A stretch of DNA of 64,000 bases from an uncultured Bacilli bacterium. GTDB taxonomy: Bacteria > Bacillota_I > Bacilli_A > RFN20 > CAG-826. The translations under genes and the position numbers were made by a program. Of the stretch, positions 17,384 to 31,895 are shown in pieces (position 1 is the first letter of the stretch; every line of letters starts with the position of its first letter). Under the pieces are notes generated by a model, which ran no database searches, was not told where the DNA came from, and saw only the letters and a program-made list of their open reading frames with translations. The stretch lies in the NCBI GenBank assembly GCA_944358895.1, contig CALVSB010000004.1, forward strand, positions 1 to 64,000, written 5' to 3'.

Positions 17384-19486
17384 TTAGCGCATCGACATGT
17401 TGCTCTTCTTCACGATTTCGTCCTGGATGTACCGCGGGGTCTCACCGTAGTGATCGAAGGTCATCGTGAAGTTGCCGCGTCCCTGGGTGAGGGAGCGGAG
17501 GTCGGTGACGTAGCCGAACATCTCGGCGAGCGGGACGAGGCAGGAGACGACCTTGGCGTTGCCGCGCTGGGTTTCGCCGTTGAGCTGGCCCCTCCGGCGC
17601 GAGATGTCGCCGATGACGTCGCCGTAGTACTGATCCGGCACCGTGATGTCGACTTTCATGATCGGCTCGAGGATGACCGGGTCGCACTTGGGCGCCGCTT
17701 CCTTGAGGGCGAGGGAGGCCGCGATCTTATAGGCAGCTTCCGAAGAGTCGACGTCGTGGTAGGACCCGTCGAAGAGGGTGGCTTTGATGTCGATGGCCGG
17801 GAAGCCAGCGACGAGGCCGCGGTTGAGCGCTTCCTCAAGGCCTTGCTGGGTCGGCTTGATGAATTCCTTCGGAACGGCACCGCCAACGACGGCATCGACG
17901 AATTCGAAGCCCTTGCCGGGGTTCGGCTCGAAGCGGATCCAGACATCGCCGTACTGGCCGTGGCCGCCGGTCTGCTTGATGTAGCGGCCTTCGGCCTCGC
18001 CGGTCTTGCGAATCGTCTCGCGGTAGTTGACCTGCGGGGCGCCGACATTGACATCGACGTTGAATTCGCGGCGCATCCGCTCGACGAGGATGTCGAGCTG
18101 GAGCTCGCCGACGCCGCCGATGATGGTCTGGCCGGTTTCCTGGTTGGTGTGGACGCGGAAGGTCGGGTCTTCCTCGGCAAGCTTCTGGAGGGCGTTGTTC
18201 ATCTTCTCCATGTCGGCCTTGGTCTTCGGCTCGACCGCTTCTTCGAGGACCGGTTCCGGGAACTCGAGGCGTTCGAGGACGACCGGGGTGTTCACGTCGG
18301 TGAGGGAGTCGCCGGTCGTCGTGTTCTTGAGCCCGACGACGGCGCCAATCTCGCCAGCGTGGAGAACGCTGACTTCCTGCCGCTTGTTGGCGTGCATGAG
18401 GACGAGACGCGAGATGCGCTCCTGGCTGTTCCTCGAGCTATTGAGGACGTAGGAGCCGCTCTTCAAGGTGCCTTGGTAGACACGGACATAGGCGAGACGC
18501 CCGATGAAGGGGTCGGTCGCGATCTTGAAGGCGAGGCCCACGAACGGGGCATCGTCGGTCGTCTTGCAGGTGTACTCTTCGCCGTCGAGCTCGCCCTTTT
18601 CGCCCGGGATGTCGAGCGGCGAGGGGAGGTAGTCGATGACGGCGTCGAGGAGGGGCTGGATGCCCTTGTTCTTGAAGGCCGTGCCGCAGAGGACCGGGAA
18701 GAAGGAGTCGTGGATGACCGCCTTCCGGATGGTCTTCTTGACGAGGTCGACGGAAGGTTCCTTGCCGTCGAGGACGTCCATCATGAGTTCTTCGCTATAG
18801 TCGGCGAGGGTCTCGAGGAGGATCTGGTGGTACTTCTCGGCCTTGGCCTTCACTTCCTCGGGGATCTCGACGATCTTCGGAGCTTCGTCCTTGGATTGCG
18901 AGTACATGATGGCGTTCATCTTGACGAGGTCGACCATGCCGGTGAAGCCGTTCTCGCGGCCGATCGGGTACTGGATAGCCGCGTACTTGACCCCAAGGCG
19001 TTCCTTGAGGGTGTCGAGGCACATCTCGAAGTCGGCGCCGATGGCATCCATCTTGTTGCAGAAGATGATCCGCGGGACATTGTACTTATCGGCCTGGCGC
19101 CAGACGGTCTCGGTCTGCGGCTCGACGCCGTTTTTGGAGTCGAGGACGGTGACCGCGCCGTCGAGGACACGGAGGGAACGCTCGACTTCAACGGTGAAGT
19201 CGACGTGCCCCGGAGTGTCGATGATGTTGATCCGGTGGCCGTTCCAGAAGCAGGTCGTCGCGCTCGAGGTGATCGTGATGCCCCGCTCCTGCTCCTCTTC
19301 CATCCAGTCCATGACGGCCGTGCCTTCGTGGACTTCGCCGATCTTGTGGGTCCGGCCGGTGTAATAGAGGATACGTTCGGTCGTGGTCGTCTTGCCGGCA
19401 TCGATGTGGGCCATGATGCCGATGTTGCGGGTATGGGGGAGGTCGTAGGTTTCCGATTCTTTGATCGCGTCTTCGTTATTGGCCAT
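17384..19486 (-). CDS. fusA: translation elongation factor G
   Basis: EF-G (700 residues) catalyses GTP-driven translocation and, with the recycling factor, splits ribosomes. The G domain shows [23 protein letters not shown] and [10 protein letters not shown]. Domain IV carries the usual [12 protein letters not shown] and the C-terminal domain ends at SNMSMR. It lies 18 bp after rpsG in the rpsL-rpsG-fusA-tuf order that is standard for bacteria, with GGAGG just upstream of ATG. Confidence 0.98.
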   Translation of the reverse strand: MANNEDAIKESETYDLPHTRNIGIMAHIDAGKTTTTERILYYTGRTHKIGEVHEGTAVMDWMEEEQERGITITSSATTCFWNGHRINIIDTPGHVDFTVEVERSLRVLDGAVTVLDSKNGVEPQTETVWRQADKYNVPRIIFCNKMDAIGADFEMCLDTLKERLGVKYAAIQYPIGRENGFTGMVDLVKMNAIMYSQSKDEAPKIVEIPEEVKAKAEKYHQILLETLADYSEELMMDVLDGKEPSVDLVKKTIRKAVIHDSFFPVLCGTAFKNKGIQPLLDAVIDYLPSPLDIPGEKGELDGEEYTCKTTDDAPFVGLAFKIATDPFIGRLAYVRVYQGTLKSGSYVLNSSRNSQERISRLVLMHANKRQEVSVLHAGEIGAVVGLKNTTTGDSLTDVNTPVVLERLEFPEPVLEEAVEPKTKADMEKMNNALQKLAEEDPTFRVHTNQETGQTIIGGVGELQLDILVERMRREFNVDVNVGAPQVNYRETIRKTGEAEGRYIKQTGGHGQYGDVWIRFEPNPGKGFEFVDAVVGGAVPKEFIKPTQQGLEEALNRGLVAGFPAIDIKATLFDGSYHDVDSSEAAYKIAASLALKEAAPKCDPVILEPIMKVDITVPDQYYGDVIGDISRRRGQLNGETQRGNAKVVSCLVPLAEMFGYVTDLRSLTQGRGNFTMTFDHYGETPRYIQDEIVKKSNMSMR

Positions 19487-19504
19487 ACTTTGCTTCCTCC
19501 CTTG

Positions 19505-19975
19505 TTACCAGCGATAGTGGGCGTAGGCCTTGTTGGCCTCGGCCATCTTATGGACTTCTTCCTTCTTCCGCACCGAAGCTCCGGTGCCGTTGGCCGCGTC
19601 GATGATCTCGGCGGCTAGCTTTTCTTCCATCGTCTTTTCCCCGCGGAGGCGCGAATAGGTGACGAGCCAGCGGAGGCCGAGGGTCTGCTTGCGTTCGGGC
19701 GAAACCTCGACCGGGACCTGGTAGTTGCTGGCCCCGATCCGGCGAACCTTGAGCTCGACTTCCGGCATGATGTTGCCGATGGCCGTCGCGAAGACGTCGA
19801 TGGCCGGTTTTCCGGTACGCTCTTCGATCAGCTTGAACGAGTGGTAGATGATGGTCTGGCTGGTGCCCCGCTTCCCGTCGAACATGACGCGGTTGATGAG
19901 GCGGGTGACGAGCTTCGAGTTGTAAACGGGATCAGGAAGGACGTCCCGTTTCTCGGTTTTTCCTTTGCGTGACAT
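19505..19975 (-). CDS. rpsG: 30S ribosomal protein S7
   Basis: S7 (156 residues, normal) nucleates assembly of the 3' domain of 16S rRNA and lines the E site. Recognisable stretches are the start [29 protein letters not shown] and the C-terminal [20 protein letters not shown]. It starts 11 bp after rpsL with a good ribosome site. In many bacteria S7 represses its own operon by binding between rpsL and rpsG; the short gap here leaves little room for that. Confidence 0.97.
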   Translation of the reverse strand: MSRKGKTEKRDVLPDPVYNSKLVTRLINRVMFDGKRGTSQTIIYHSFKLIEERTGKPAIDVFATAIGNIMPEVELKVRRIGASNYQVPVEVSPERKQTLGLRWLVTYSRLRGEKTMEEKLAAEIIDAANGTGASVRKKEEVHKMAEANKAYAHYRW

Positions 19976-19986
19976 TTCCTATCTCC

Positions 19987-20406
19987 TTACTTGCTTTCTT
20001 TCGGCTTCTTGGTGCCGTAGAGGCTCCGGCCCTGCCGACGGGCTTCGATCCCGGCGCAGTCGAGGCAGCCGCGGATGATGTGGTAACGAACGCCCGGAAG
20101 GTCCTTGACACGGCCTCCGCGGATCATGACCGTGGAGTGCTCCTGGAGGTTGTGGCCTTCCCCGCCGATGTAGGCGGTGACTTCGTAGCCGTTGCTGAGC
20201 TTGACCCTGGCGTACTTCCGCATGGCGGAGTTCGGCTTCTTCGGGGTCATGGTGCCGACCCGGGTGCAGACCCCGCGCTTCTGGGCGCTGGGCTCGGAGG
20301 TCGAGCGTTTGGTGAGGGCGTTCCACCGCTTCCCAAGGGCCGGGCTCTTGCTCTTGGCCTTGGAAGTCTGGCGGCCTTGCCTCACGAGTTGATTGATGGT
20401 AGGCAT
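19987..20406 (-). CDS. rpsL: 30S ribosomal protein S12
   Basis: S12 (139 residues, normal) sits at the decoding centre. [11 protein letters not shown] and [11 protein letters not shown] carry the wild-type lysines of the streptomycin-sensitive form, so no streptomycin-resistance change is visible. It is the first gene of the str operon, 52 bp downstream of a strong promoter's -10 box, with AAGGAG before the ATG. Confidence 0.97.
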   Translation of the reverse strand: MPTINQLVRQGRQTSKAKSKSPALGKRWNALTKRSTSEPSAQKRGVCTRVGTMTPKKPNSAMRKYARVKLSNGYEVTAYIGGEGHNLQEHSTVMIRGGRVKDLPGVRYHIIRGCLDCAGIEARRQGRSLYGTKKPKESK

Positions 20407-20458
20407 CGCTTTTTCTCCTTACTAAAACTAGACGCTTTCTTGCTAGTGTCCGGGCAAG

Positions 20459-20487
20459 AATATAGGGCCCATGAAAAGTGAAGTCAA
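20459..20487 (-). promoter_or_regulatory. promoter of the str operon
   Basis: TTGACT (20482-20487), a 17-bp spacer and TATATT (20459-20464) upstream of rpsL. It is one of the strongest vegetative-type promoters in the window. The remaining part of the rpsL-rpoC gap holds the rpoC terminator and no gene. Confidence 0.85.
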
Positions 20488-20586
20488 CACCGACTTTCGG
20501 ACCTATTTGATACGCCGGGCAACGTGGAAACTTTCACGGTGGCTTTTCTCCTCTTTCGCATGAAAGCGTTTTCTCCTTTCGGGCAC

Positions 20587-20616
20587 GAAAAAAGGCCCTA
20601 GCCGCAGCTAGAGCCT
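20587..20616 (-). terminator. intrinsic terminator of rpoBC
   Basis: A 10-bp stem AGGCTCTAGC/GCTAGGGCCT with one G-U pair and a 4-base loop, followed by TTTTTT on the minus strand. It begins 12 bp after the rpoC stop codon. Confidence 0.9.
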
Positions 20617-20628
20617 ATAAGGATGAGG

Positions 20629-24732
<4,104 letters not shown>

Positions 24733-24745
24733 CTAATTGCCTCCG

Positions 24746-27700
24746 TTAGTCGTCGAGCGAAGAGCCGATCCGGTCGGTGACCGAGAGGCCCTCTTCCTCG
24801 GCGATGGCCGTCTCGTCGCTATTTGCGGCGGTCGGTTCCTCTTCTTCCTCGGAGGGGTGTTCCCGCGGCGAGGTGAGGCTGCGGATGGCGCTATTGACCT
24901 TCCGCTCCTCGATGAGGGCTTCCTTGGCTAGGGAGTCCATGTTGATCTCGGATTCGTTTTCGTCGTAGAGGTGGACGTCCATGGCCAAGCCTTTGAGTTC
25001 CTTCGTAAAGACCTTGAAGGCTTCCGGCATGCCGGGCTTCGGGATGTCGAGGCCCTTGATGATGGCTTCGTAGCACTTCCTTCTGCCGACCCGGTCGTCG
25101 CTCTTGATGGTGAGCATTTCCTGGAGGACGTGGCTCGCGCCGTAGGCTTCGAGGGCCCAGACCTCCATTTCGCCGAACCGCTGGCCGCCGTTCTGGGCTT
25201 TGCCCCCGAGCGGCTGCTGGGTGACAAGGCTATAAGGTCCGGTCGCCCGGGCGTGGAGTTTGTCGTCGACCATGTGCACGAGCTTGATCATGTACATGAT
25301 GCCGACCGAGATACGCTCCGGGAAACGTTCGCCGGTCCGCCCGTCGTAGAGGACGGTCTTGCCGTCGTTGCTGAGGCCGGCCTTCTGCATGAGGTCGGCG
25401 ATCTCTTCGTCGCTGATGCCGTCGAAGACCGGGGTCGCCACCCGGATGCCGAGCTTGCGGCAAGCGAGGCCGAGGTGGACTTCGAGGATCTGCCCGATGT
25501 TCATACGGCTAGGAACGCCCATCGGGGAAAGCATGACGTCGATCGGGGTGCCATCCGGGAGGAACGGCATGTCCTCGATCGGGAGGATCTTGGAAATGAC
25601 GCCCTTGTTGCCGTGGCGGCCCGACATCTTGTCGCCCTCGGAGATCTTCCTCTTCTGGACGATGTAGACGCGGACTTTCTTGATGACGCCGGTCGGAAGC
25701 GGATCGCGCTTCTTCCGTTCGTAGACTTTGACCTTGAGGACGATGCCGGCCCCGCCGTGCGGGACGCGGAGGGAGGAATCCTTAACGTCCTTCGTCTTCT
25801 CGGCGAAGATGGCCATGAGGAGCTTTTCCTCCGGCGTCGGCTCGGACTGGCCTTTCGGGGTCACTTTGCCGACGAGGATGTCGCCCTCCCGGACTTCGGC
25901 GCCTGGGATGATGATGCCGTTCTCGTCGAGGTTGGTCTTGAGGTCGTCGCCGACATTCGGGATGTCGCGGGTGATTTCCTCTTCGCCGAGCTTCGTTTCC
26001 CGGCATTCGCAGTCATAGTCCTCGATGTGGATGGTCGTGTAGCAATCGTCCTTGACCATCCGCTCGGACATGATGACGGCGTCTTCGTAGTTGTAGCCGT
26101 TCCAGGTCATGTAGGCGACGAGCATGTTTTGCCCGAGGGCAAGCTCGCCTCCCCGCATGGCCGGGCCGTCGGCGATGACTTCGCCGCCCTTTACCTTGTC
26201 GCCGACGTGGACGATCGGGTGCTGGTTGATGCAGGTGCCGTTGTTGGAACGGTCGAACTTCTGGAGGGTGTAGGTCTTCTCGCCGCTCTCACCTTCGACC
26301 TTGATGGTCGAGCCGTCCATGTAGGTGACGGTCCCGTCTTCCTCGGCGACGACGGCTAGGCCCGAGTCGCGGGCAATCCGCCGCTCGAGGCCGGTTCCGA
26401 CGTAGGAAAGCTGCGGCCTGAGAAGCGGAAGAGCCTGACGCTGCATGTTGGCGCCCATGAGGGCCCGGGTGGAGTCATCGTTCTCGAGGAACGGAATGCA
26501 AGCCGCGGCGATCGAAACGATCTGCTTCGGCGAGACGTCGACGAAGTCGATGAGTTCGCGCGGGGCGACGAGGTTTTCCCCGTCGTGCCGGCAGACGACG
26601 TCGTTCTCGAGGATTTCCTTGCCGACGATCGTCTTGCCTTCGAATTCGACTTTAACCGGCTCGCCAAGCTTGATGTTGGCTTCGGCGATATAGTGGCCGG
26701 CTTCTTCGTCAGCCGAGAGGTAGACGCCGTCGTCGAGGACGAAGTAATGGGCTTTGCCCTTCTCGTCCACCACTTTTTCGACCCGCCGATAAGGGGTCTG
26801 GATGAAGCCGTAGTCGTTGACCTTGGCGTAGGTGGAAAGGTTGTTGATAAGACCGATGTTCTGGCCTTCAGGAGTTTCGATCGGGCAGATGCGGCCGTAG
26901 TGGGTATAGTGGACGTCGCGGACTTCCATCGAAGCGCGGTCGCGGGTAAGGCCGCCCGGGCCGAGAGCCGAGATACGGCGCTTGTTGGTAAGTTCGGCCA
27001 GCGGGTTGGTCTGGTCCATGAACTGGGAGAGCTGGCTCGAGGCGAAGAACTCCCGGATGGACGAGGTCAGCGGCCGGATGTTGATGAGGGTCTGGGGCTT
27101 CGCGGTGGCGAGGTCGGCCGTGATCGACATCTTCTGCTGGACCGTCTTGCTCATCTTGGTGAGACCGATCCGGAACTGAGTCTGGAGCAGCTCGCCGACA
27201 CAACGGACCCGGCGGTTGCCGAGGTGGTCGATATCGTCGGTCGTTCCGATCCCGAACTGGATGTTGTTGAAATAGGAGAAGCAGGCGACCATGTCGCTGA
27301 TCGAAGCCCTCGAGAGCGACGGCTCGCCGTTGAGGCCGGTCAGAAGGAGGTCGGTGCCGATGATCTTGACGATATCGCCGTCCGGCTTGTCATAGGCATG
27401 GACCTTGACGACATTGACGCGGTTATGGGTATCGATGAGATCGTTGGTCTTGAGAACCTGGGTGAACTGCTCGCTATGCTCAAAGAATTCGGCGTCGCGG
27501 AGTTCCTGGACGTCTTCTTTGCTGAGGGTATGGCCCTTGATGAGGGGTTCTCCATCGTTGTTGGTGAAGATGGTGCCGTCGTCATTGACAAGGTCCTCGG
27601 CAAGGATCCTTCCGACGAGGCGGGAATAGATCCCGAGCTTCACCGTGTATTTGAAACGGCCGGCCCGTCCGAGGTCGTACCGCTTGTCGTCGAAGAATTT

Positions 27701-28543
27701 CTGGACAAGGAAATTGATGACGCCCTTGCCCGTCATCGGCTCGCCCGGCTTGAGGCGCGAGAAGATGACGCGGAGCGCGACGTCGCTATAGGAAGCGAAG
27801 CGCTTGTCCTCGGCGACGAGGTCGTGGCCTTCGTCGTCCCGGTACATCGCCTTTTCCTTCTCGACGGTCGTCTTCATCATTTCGCTTTCGCCGAAGAGGT
27901 CGAAAAGCTGTTGATCGTTATCGAGGCCGAGCGCCCGGAAAAGGATCGTGGCCGGCATCTTGCGCTGGCGGTCGATCCGGACGAACATCGTGTTCTTGAG
28001 ATCGGACTCGAACTGGAGCCAGGTGCCGCGGGTCGGGATGATCTCGCCGTTGTAGATATGGGCACCGCTCTTGTCGGGGGTATCCTGGAAATAAGCGCCC
28101 GGTGAACGGACGATCTGGCTGACGATGACGCGTTCAGCCCCGTTCACGATGAAGGTGCCTGAATCGGTCATCATCGGGACGTCGCCCATGTAGACTTCGC
28201 TCTCGGCCTTTTCGCCGGTCGGCGAAACGAGGCGGAGGGTCACCTTCAGTTTGCTCGCATAAGTGAGGTCGCCTTCGCGGCACTCAATCGGGGTATAGAC
28301 CGGCGCTTCGAAACGCGAGCTCACGTACTCGATGGAATAGGTTTCCGCATAGTTCTTGATCGGGAAAACCTCTTTCATCACCTGATCGAGTCCTTCGTCG
28401 AGGAACCAAGCGAAGCTCTTGGTCTGGATTTCGACGAGATTGGGAAGCGGCGCGCTTCCGCTGATCTTGGAGAAGTCGATCCTTCCGTTCTCGTCGACCG
28501 GGTAAGAGGCATAGGCGGCGAGAAGGTTCTTGTCTTCGTTCAT
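24746..28543 (-). CDS. rpoB: DNA-directed RNA polymerase subunit beta
   Basis: The beta subunit (1265 residues) forms the other half of the active-site cleft. The rifampicin pocket is clear at about 502-532 ([18 protein letters not shown] and following). The position equivalent to E. coli His526 is Asn520, encoded by AAC at 26984-26986, while Asp516, Arg529 and Ser531 equivalents are unchanged. The C terminus extends about 70 residues past the length of the B. subtilis protein, with an acidic tail. It lies between the RsmC-like methyltransferase (9 bp) and rpoC (13 bp). Confidence 0.98.
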   Translation of the reverse strand: MNEDKNLLAAYASYPVDENGRIDFSKISGSAPLPNLVEIQTKSFAWFLDEGLDQVMKEVFPIKNYAETYSIEYVSSRFEAPVYTPIECREGDLTYASKLKVTLRLVSPTGEKAESEVYMGDVPMMTDSGTFIVNGAERVIVSQIVRSPGAYFQDTPDKSGAHIYNGEIIPTRGTWLQFESDLKNTMFVRIDRQRKMPATILFRALGLDNDQQLFDLFGESEMMKTTVEKEKAMYRDDEGHDLVAEDKRFASYSDVALRVIFSRLKPGEPMTGKGVINFLVQKFFDDKRYDLGRAGRFKYTVKLGIYSRLVGRILAEDLVNDDGTIFTNNDGEPLIKGHTLSKEDVQELRDAEFFEHSEQFTQVLKTNDLIDTHNRVNVVKVHAYDKPDGDIVKIIGTDLLLTGLNGEPSLSRASISDMVACFSYFNNIQFGIGTTDDIDHLGNRRVRCVGELLQTQFRIGLTKMSKTVQQKMSITADLATAKPQTLINIRPLTSSIREFFASSQLSQFMDQTNPLAELTNKRRISALGPGGLTRDRASMEVRDVHYTHYGRICPIETPEGQNIGLINNLSTYAKVNDYGFIQTPYRRVEKVVDEKGKAHYFVLDDGVYLSADEEAGHYIAEANIKLGEPVKVEFEGKTIVGKEILENDVVCRHDGENLVAPRELIDFVDVSPKQIVSIAAACIPFLENDDSTRALMGANMQRQALPLLRPQLSYVGTGLERRIARDSGLAVVAEEDGTVTYMDGSTIKVEGESGEKTYTLQKFDRSNNGTCINQHPIVHVGDKVKGGEVIADGPAMRGGELALGQNMLVAYMTWNGYNYEDAVIMSERMVKDDCYTTIHIEDYDCECRETKLGEEEITRDIPNVGDDLKTNLDENGIIIPGAEVREGDILVGKVTPKGQSEPTPEEKLLMAIFAEKTKDVKDSSLRVPHGGAGIVLKVKVYERKKRDPLPTGVIKKVRVYIVQKRKISEGDKMSGRHGNKGVISKILPIEDMPFLPDGTPIDVMLSPMGVPSRMNIGQILEVHLGLACRKLGIRVATPVFDGISDEEIADLMQKAGLSNDGKTVLYDGRTGERFPERISVGIMYMIKLVHMVDDKLHARATGPYSLVTQQPLGGKAQNGGQRFGEMEVWALEAYGASHVLQEMLTIKSDDRVGRRKCYEAIIKGLDIPKPGMPEAFKVFTKELKGLAMDVHLYDENESEINMDSLAKEALIEERKVNSAIRSLTSPREHPSEEEEEPTAANSDETAIAEEEGLSVTDRIGSSLDD

Positions 28544-28552
28544 TTGTTGCTC

Positions 28553-29152
28553 CTATTTGCTTGCTTTAATGATCCAATAGCCTTTTTTCTTCTCGAGGAT
28601 CGCGACGCGGGGAAATAGTTCCTGCAGGTGGGCATGGACGCTTTCGGCGCCCTGCTTCCGCCGCACCACCACGTAGAGCGAGCCGCCTTCCCTAAGGTGG
28701 GACGGGGCGCCGTCGTAGATGGCATAGGTGACTTTCTTGCCAGCGCGGATCGGAGGATTGGAGACGATTGAGTCAAAAAGGGAGTCGAGGTGGAGGTAGA
28801 CGTCGCTTTCAACCACGGTGCACCTGGACGCTAGCCCCATGTGTCGGGCGTTTTCCCGCGTCAGGTCGAGGGCCCGTTCGTTCACGTCGGACAAAGTGAG
28901 AGAACGTTTTGGGTCGAAGGAGGCAAGGATGAGGCCGATCGGCCCGACCCCGCAACCGAGATCGAGGATCTTCTCTCCCAAGTCGAGCGTCGCGATCGTT
29001 TCGATCATGATCTTGGAGCCAAGATCGAGCTCGTGGGAAGAAAAGACTCCTTTGTCGCTCTTGAAGGAATATTTCCGGCCGAGGACTTCGCACTCGAAGG
29101 TGATGTCTTGATGGGACATCCCTTCCACGTTGTCGAAGTACTGAGGAGCCAT
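28553..29152 (-). CDS. rsmC: class I SAM-dependent methyltransferase (RsmC/YbxB-like)
   Basis: A 199-residue methyltransferase of the family found between rplL and rpoB in many Bacillota. The SAM-binding motif is ILDLGCGVGPIGLILA (about 62-77) and the catalytic motif is NPPIRAG (about 131-137). The NPPxRxG form matches the 16S rRNA m2G1207 enzyme RsmC, but the protein is half its length and equals only the catalytic domain. The start has AAGGA eight bases upstream. It is probably co-transcribed with rplJL upstream and rpoBC downstream. The rRNA target is inferred from family and context. Confidence 0.82.
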   Translation of the reverse strand: MAPQYFDNVEGMSHQDITFECEVLGRKYSFKSDKGVFSSHELDLGSKIMIETIATLDLGEKILDLGCGVGPIGLILASFDPKRSLTLSDVNERALDLTRENARHMGLASRCTVVESDVYLHLDSLFDSIVSNPPIRAGKKVTYAIYDGAPSHLREGGSLYVVVRRKQGAESVHAHLQELFPRVAILEKKKGYWIIKASK

Positions 29153-29180
29153 TTATATATCCTTATATAAGCGCGTAAAT

Positions 29181-29213
29181 CCCCACCCCAGGAGGAACGC
29201 TCCCAGGGCAGGG
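29181..29213 (-). promoter_or_regulatory. long hairpin between rplL and rsmC-rpoBC (attenuator-like)
   Basis: The minus-strand RNA can form a 14-bp stem (29200-29213 with 29181-29194) containing several G-U pairs around a 5-base loop. There is no U run after it, so it is not a classic terminator. Its position between rplL and the polymerase genes is where other bacteria place a partial terminator or RNase processing site. Confidence 0.6.
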
Positions 29214-29246
29214 CTTTGGATGATGAGTTTTGTTGGGGAGTCGGAA

Positions 29247-29630
29247 CTACTTGATTTCGACTTCGGCGCCGATGTCGGTAAGGGCCTTCTTGTGGCTTTC
29301 GGCCTCGACCGGGGAGATCTTCTCCTTGAGGGTCGCCGGGCAGGCATCGACGAGCTTCTTGGCATCCATGAGGCCAAGGCCGGTGATGCCCTGAACCGCC
29401 TTGATGACGGCAACTTTGCCAGCCGTGCCAAGGCCCTTGAGAATGAGGTTGACCTCGGTCGGTCCCTTGGCGGCCGGGCCATCGTCCTCGGCCGGAGCGG
29501 CAGCAGCCACCGGGGCGGCGGCCGTGACACCGAATTCCTTTTCGACGTCTTTGACGAGGGCGCTAAGTTCGAGCGCGCTCATCTGCTTGAGCGTATCAAT
29601 GATTTGCTCGTTGGTAAGTTTCTCAGCCAT
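29247..29630 (-). CDS. rplL: 50S ribosomal protein L7/L12
   Basis: L7/L12 (127 residues) forms the flexible stalk that recruits translational GTPases. The N-terminal dimerisation helix region, an Ala/Pro-rich hinge ([15 protein letters not shown]), and the globular domain with [13 protein letters not shown] and [19 protein letters not shown] are all present. It is 18 bp after rplJ in the usual order. Confidence 0.97.
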   Translation of the reverse strand: MAEKLTNEQIIDTLKQMSALELSALVKDVEKEFGVTAAAPVAAAAPAEDDGPAAKGPTEVNLILKGLGTAGKVAVIKAVQGITGLGLMDAKKLVDACPATLKEKISPVEAESHKKALTDIGAEVEIK

Positions 29631-29648
29631 GATTTTATCCTCCTAGGC

Positions 29649-30152
29649 TTAGTTGGCGGCCGCTTGGCCGTCTTTGTTGGCAATCGCGTCGATTGCCCGG
29701 GCGAGAGATGCCATCGGTTCGTTGAGAACCATGCAGAACATCGAGAGGAGCGCTTCCTTCGACGGAAGTTTGGCAACTTCCTTGAGGCCGGCTCCATCAA
29801 CGACCTTCCCTTCGACGAGGCCGGCCCTCAGGACCAGCTTCTCGTGGTAACGGGAGAACTTGTAGAGAGCGGCAACTCCAGTCGAGACATCCTCCGAGAA
29901 GACGAAGGCGTTCGGGCCTTCGAGGTACTCGTCGAGGCCTTCGATGCCGGCGTCGTGAAGGGCGCGGGCAGCCATGGTGTTCTTGTAAACGCCAAGGTGG
30001 GCCTTCTTCTCGGCCAAGGCGCGGCGGAGTTCGTTGAGCTCAGCGACCGTCAGGCCCTGATAGCCAACGATGGCAAGGGTCTTGCTGTTCTTGAGGCCTT
30101 CGCTGATCTCGCTCACCGCGGCCTTTTTCTGCTGCAGAGCGTTTTGGTTCAT
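29649..30152 (-). CDS. rplJ: 50S ribosomal protein L10
   Basis: L10 (167 residues, normal) anchors the L7/L12 dimers to 23S rRNA. Recognisable are MNQNALQQKKAAVSEI, ELNELRRALAEKKAHLGVYKN and the C-terminal helix that binds L12. The GGAGGAACGAGG site precedes the ATG. A structured leader upstream (30216-30271) suggests the usual autogenous control by the L10-L12 complex. Confidence 0.97.
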   Translation of the reverse strand: MNQNALQQKKAAVSEISEGLKNSKTLAIVGYQGLTVAELNELRRALAEKKAHLGVYKNTMAARALHDAGIEGLDEYLEGPNAFVFSEDVSTGVAALYKFSRYHEKLVLRAGLVEGKVVDGAGLKEVAKLPSKEALLSMFCMVLNEPMASLARAIDAIANKDGQAAAN

Positions 30153-30215
30153 CCTCGTTCCTCCTTTCTTCGCAAATATATCTGTGAAGCTAACTAGACT
30201 AGCGGGTTTTATCGA

Positions 30216-30271
30216 CTAACCTCGGCAACGTGTTTTTATTAAGGCATGTGCCCGTTGCTTTCTTAGGCTAG
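30216..30271 (-). promoter_or_regulatory. L10 leader (autoregulatory mRNA element)
   Basis: In the rplA-rplJ gap (30153-30306) the transcript can pair CTAGCCT (30265-30271) with AGGTTAG (30216-30222) and, inside it, GCAACG (30253-30258) with CGTTGC (30225-30230), leaving a purine-rich asymmetric internal loop. A short GGGCA/TGCC hairpin caps it. This stem with kinked internal loop upstream of rplJ fits the ribosomal protein L10 leader family. The match is by eye only. Confidence 0.6.
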
Positions 30272-30306
30272 CAAGCATTTCACCAAAGTAGGGTTCCTTC
30301 GAAGGC

Positions 30307-30996
30307 TTAGTTGCGGCCTTCGAAGGTGATTTTGATGCCAGGGCCCATCGTGGTGTGGGCAACGACATTCAAGATGAAGGCGCCCTTCACGGTCGAGGGA
30401 CGGCTCTTGGCCACCGCGTCGCAGACAGCCTTGAGGTTGTCGGCGATATCCTGATCGGAGAAGGAGCAACGGGCGACCGAGATGTTGAGGTTGGCGTCCT
30501 TGTCGACGCGGTAGGCGATCTTGCCTTTCTTGATCTCGGCGATGGCCTGGCCGATCGCCATGGTGACCGTTCCGGTCTTGGGGTTCGGCATGAGGCCTTT
30601 CGGGCCGAGGATGCGGCCCATCTTTCCGAGTTCGCCCATCATGTCAGGGGTGGCAACGATGACATCGTAGTCGAACCAGTTTTCTTTCTGGATCTTCTCG
30701 ATGAGTTCCTTGCCGCCGACGAATTCGGCACCAGCCGCCTTCGCTTCTTCCTGCTTGGCATTGGTGAGAGCGAGGACCCGCTTCGTCTTGCCGCTGCCGT
30801 GCGGGAGAACGAGGGTTCCCCGAATGAGCTGGTCGGCGAGGGTCGGGTTGACGTTAAGGCGGAAGCTCACGTCAATGGTCGAATCGAACTTGGTGACGCT
30901 GGTCTTCTTGAGAAGAGCCGCGGCCTCATCGATGGTGTAGATCTTGCTGTGATCGACGAGTTTGAGGGCTTCGCGGTATTTCTTTCCGGTTTTCAT
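30307..30996 (-). CDS. rplA: 50S ribosomal protein L1
   Basis: L1 (229 residues, normal) forms the mobile stalk at the E site. Typical blocks are KKYREALKLVDHSKIYTIDE, LPHGSGKTKRVLAL, GRILGPKGLMPNPKTGTV and the C-terminal TTMGPGIKI. It starts 13 bp after rplK, as in nearly all bacteria. L1 is the usual repressor of this operon through a site near the start of the rplK message. Confidence 0.97.
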   Translation of the reverse strand: MKTGKKYREALKLVDHSKIYTIDEAAALLKKTSVTKFDSTIDVSFRLNVNPTLADQLIRGTLVLPHGSGKTKRVLALTNAKQEEAKAAGAEFVGGKELIEKIQKENWFDYDVIVATPDMMGELGKMGRILGPKGLMPNPKTGTVTMAIGQAIAEIKKGKIAYRVDKDANLNISVARCSFSDQDIADNLKAVCDAVAKSRPSTVKGAFILNVVAHTTMGPGIKITFEGRN

Positions 30997-31009
30997 CTAT
31001 TGGCCCTCC

Positions 31010-31420
31010 TTAGCGGTCGACGACAATGCCCATCTGGCGGGCGCTGCCTTCGACGATCTTCATGGCCGCCTCGACGTCATTGGCGTTGAGGTCCGGCAGT
31101 TTGTACTCAGCGATTTCCTTGAGCTGAGCTTCGGTGATGTGCCCGACGATCTTCTTCGGGTTGCCGCTTCCTTTGCTGATGCCAGCCGCCTTGAGCAAGC
31201 GATTGGCTACCGGCTCGGTCTTGATGACGAAGTCGTAGGACTTGTCCTCGTAAGCGGTGATGACGACAGGGACGACCTGTCCCTTACGATCCGCGGTCTT
31301 GGCGTTGAAGTCCGTGCAGAACTTGTTCATGACGACGCCAGCCGAGGCGAGTTTCGGTCCCGGATGCGCTTCCCCGCCGGGGAGCTCCATCTTGAGGACC
31401 TTGACGATTTTCTTTGCCAT
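31010..31420 (-). CDS. rplK: 50S ribosomal protein L11
   Basis: L11 (136 residues) lies at the GTPase-associated centre and is the target region of thiostrepton-type antibiotics. The N-terminal domain starts MAKKIVKVLKMELPGGEAHPG instead of the commoner leucine-rich form with two PP motifs near the start, and the C-terminal RNA-binding domain ends EGSARQMGIVV. It is the first gene of the rplKAJL-rsmC-rpoBC unit here, with its own promoter about 80 bp upstream. Confidence 0.96.
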   Translation of the reverse strand: MAKKIVKVLKMELPGGEAHPGPKLASAGVVMNKFCTDFNAKTADRKGQVVPVVITAYEDKSYDFVIKTEPVANRLLKAAGISKGSGNPKKIVGHITEAQLKEIAEYKLPDLNANDVEAAMKIVEGSARQMGIVVDR

Positions 31421-31501
31421 GGTTTCCTCCTATTTGGTAATCTGGCCGTGGTGCGCGGGCCCCGTCTAAGGCCCTACCACGCCGCACATACGTGCTTGTG
31501 T

Positions 31502-31529
31502 ATTATACGCGCGAGGCGCCCTCGTTCAA
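31502..31529 (-). promoter_or_regulatory. promoter of the rplK-rpoC operon
   Basis: TTGAAC (31524-31529), a 16-bp spacer and a perfect TATAAT (31502-31507) on the minus strand. The same TTGAAC-16-TATAAT architecture is seen upstream of the zinc-sensor gene. The roughly 75-nt leader contains G/C-rich complementary segments that could bind L1. Confidence 0.8.
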
Positions 31530-31894
31530 TAGAAATTTTTTGCAGCAACCTAATTTTTGTTTCCAGCAAAAATCGGATAAAAGAATGGCGTTTTGCGGAC
31601 TTTATTCTGCAAAAACCCGTTATCTATGCCGAAATCAACTAAAAAGACTTCGTGCGTTTTTTATTGGGTCGCGCCGCCTCTGGGCCCGGCAAGCCATTGT
31701 TCATTCGTCTTGGATTATACCTTTCAGAGGGCAAGTTCAGTAATCTCCAATTGCTTGCTTTGTAAAGGCAATGCTTAGATATATCCTTATATGTTTTATT
31801 AAGATTCTTTGTTACTTTGTATTAATGGATTTCAACCAAAAATCCTCCGATGAATTCAATCTTTTTATTTATTATTTTAGGTGACCTTTTGCAT
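31530..31894. other. AT-rich intergenic stretch without a recognisable gene
   Basis: About 365 bp between the zinc-ATPase terminator and the rplK promoter. It is visibly richer in A and T than the rest of the window and contains T-rich runs. Short open frames on both strands have no ribosome site, no homology I can recognise and no codon pattern like the neighbours. I see no tRNA, insertion-sequence end or riboswitch here. Confidence 0.6.
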
Positions 31895-31895
31895 A

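Noticed and set aside
17340-17384. A terminator between fusA and tuf
   Set aside because: The possible stem AAAGGC/GCCTTT has a bulged interior and no U run after it, so it is not a convincing terminator.
31492-31743. Short plus-strand open frames in the AT-rich gap before rplK
   Set aside because: No Shine-Dalgarno, no recognisable domain and no matching codon use. One crosses the rplK promoter.
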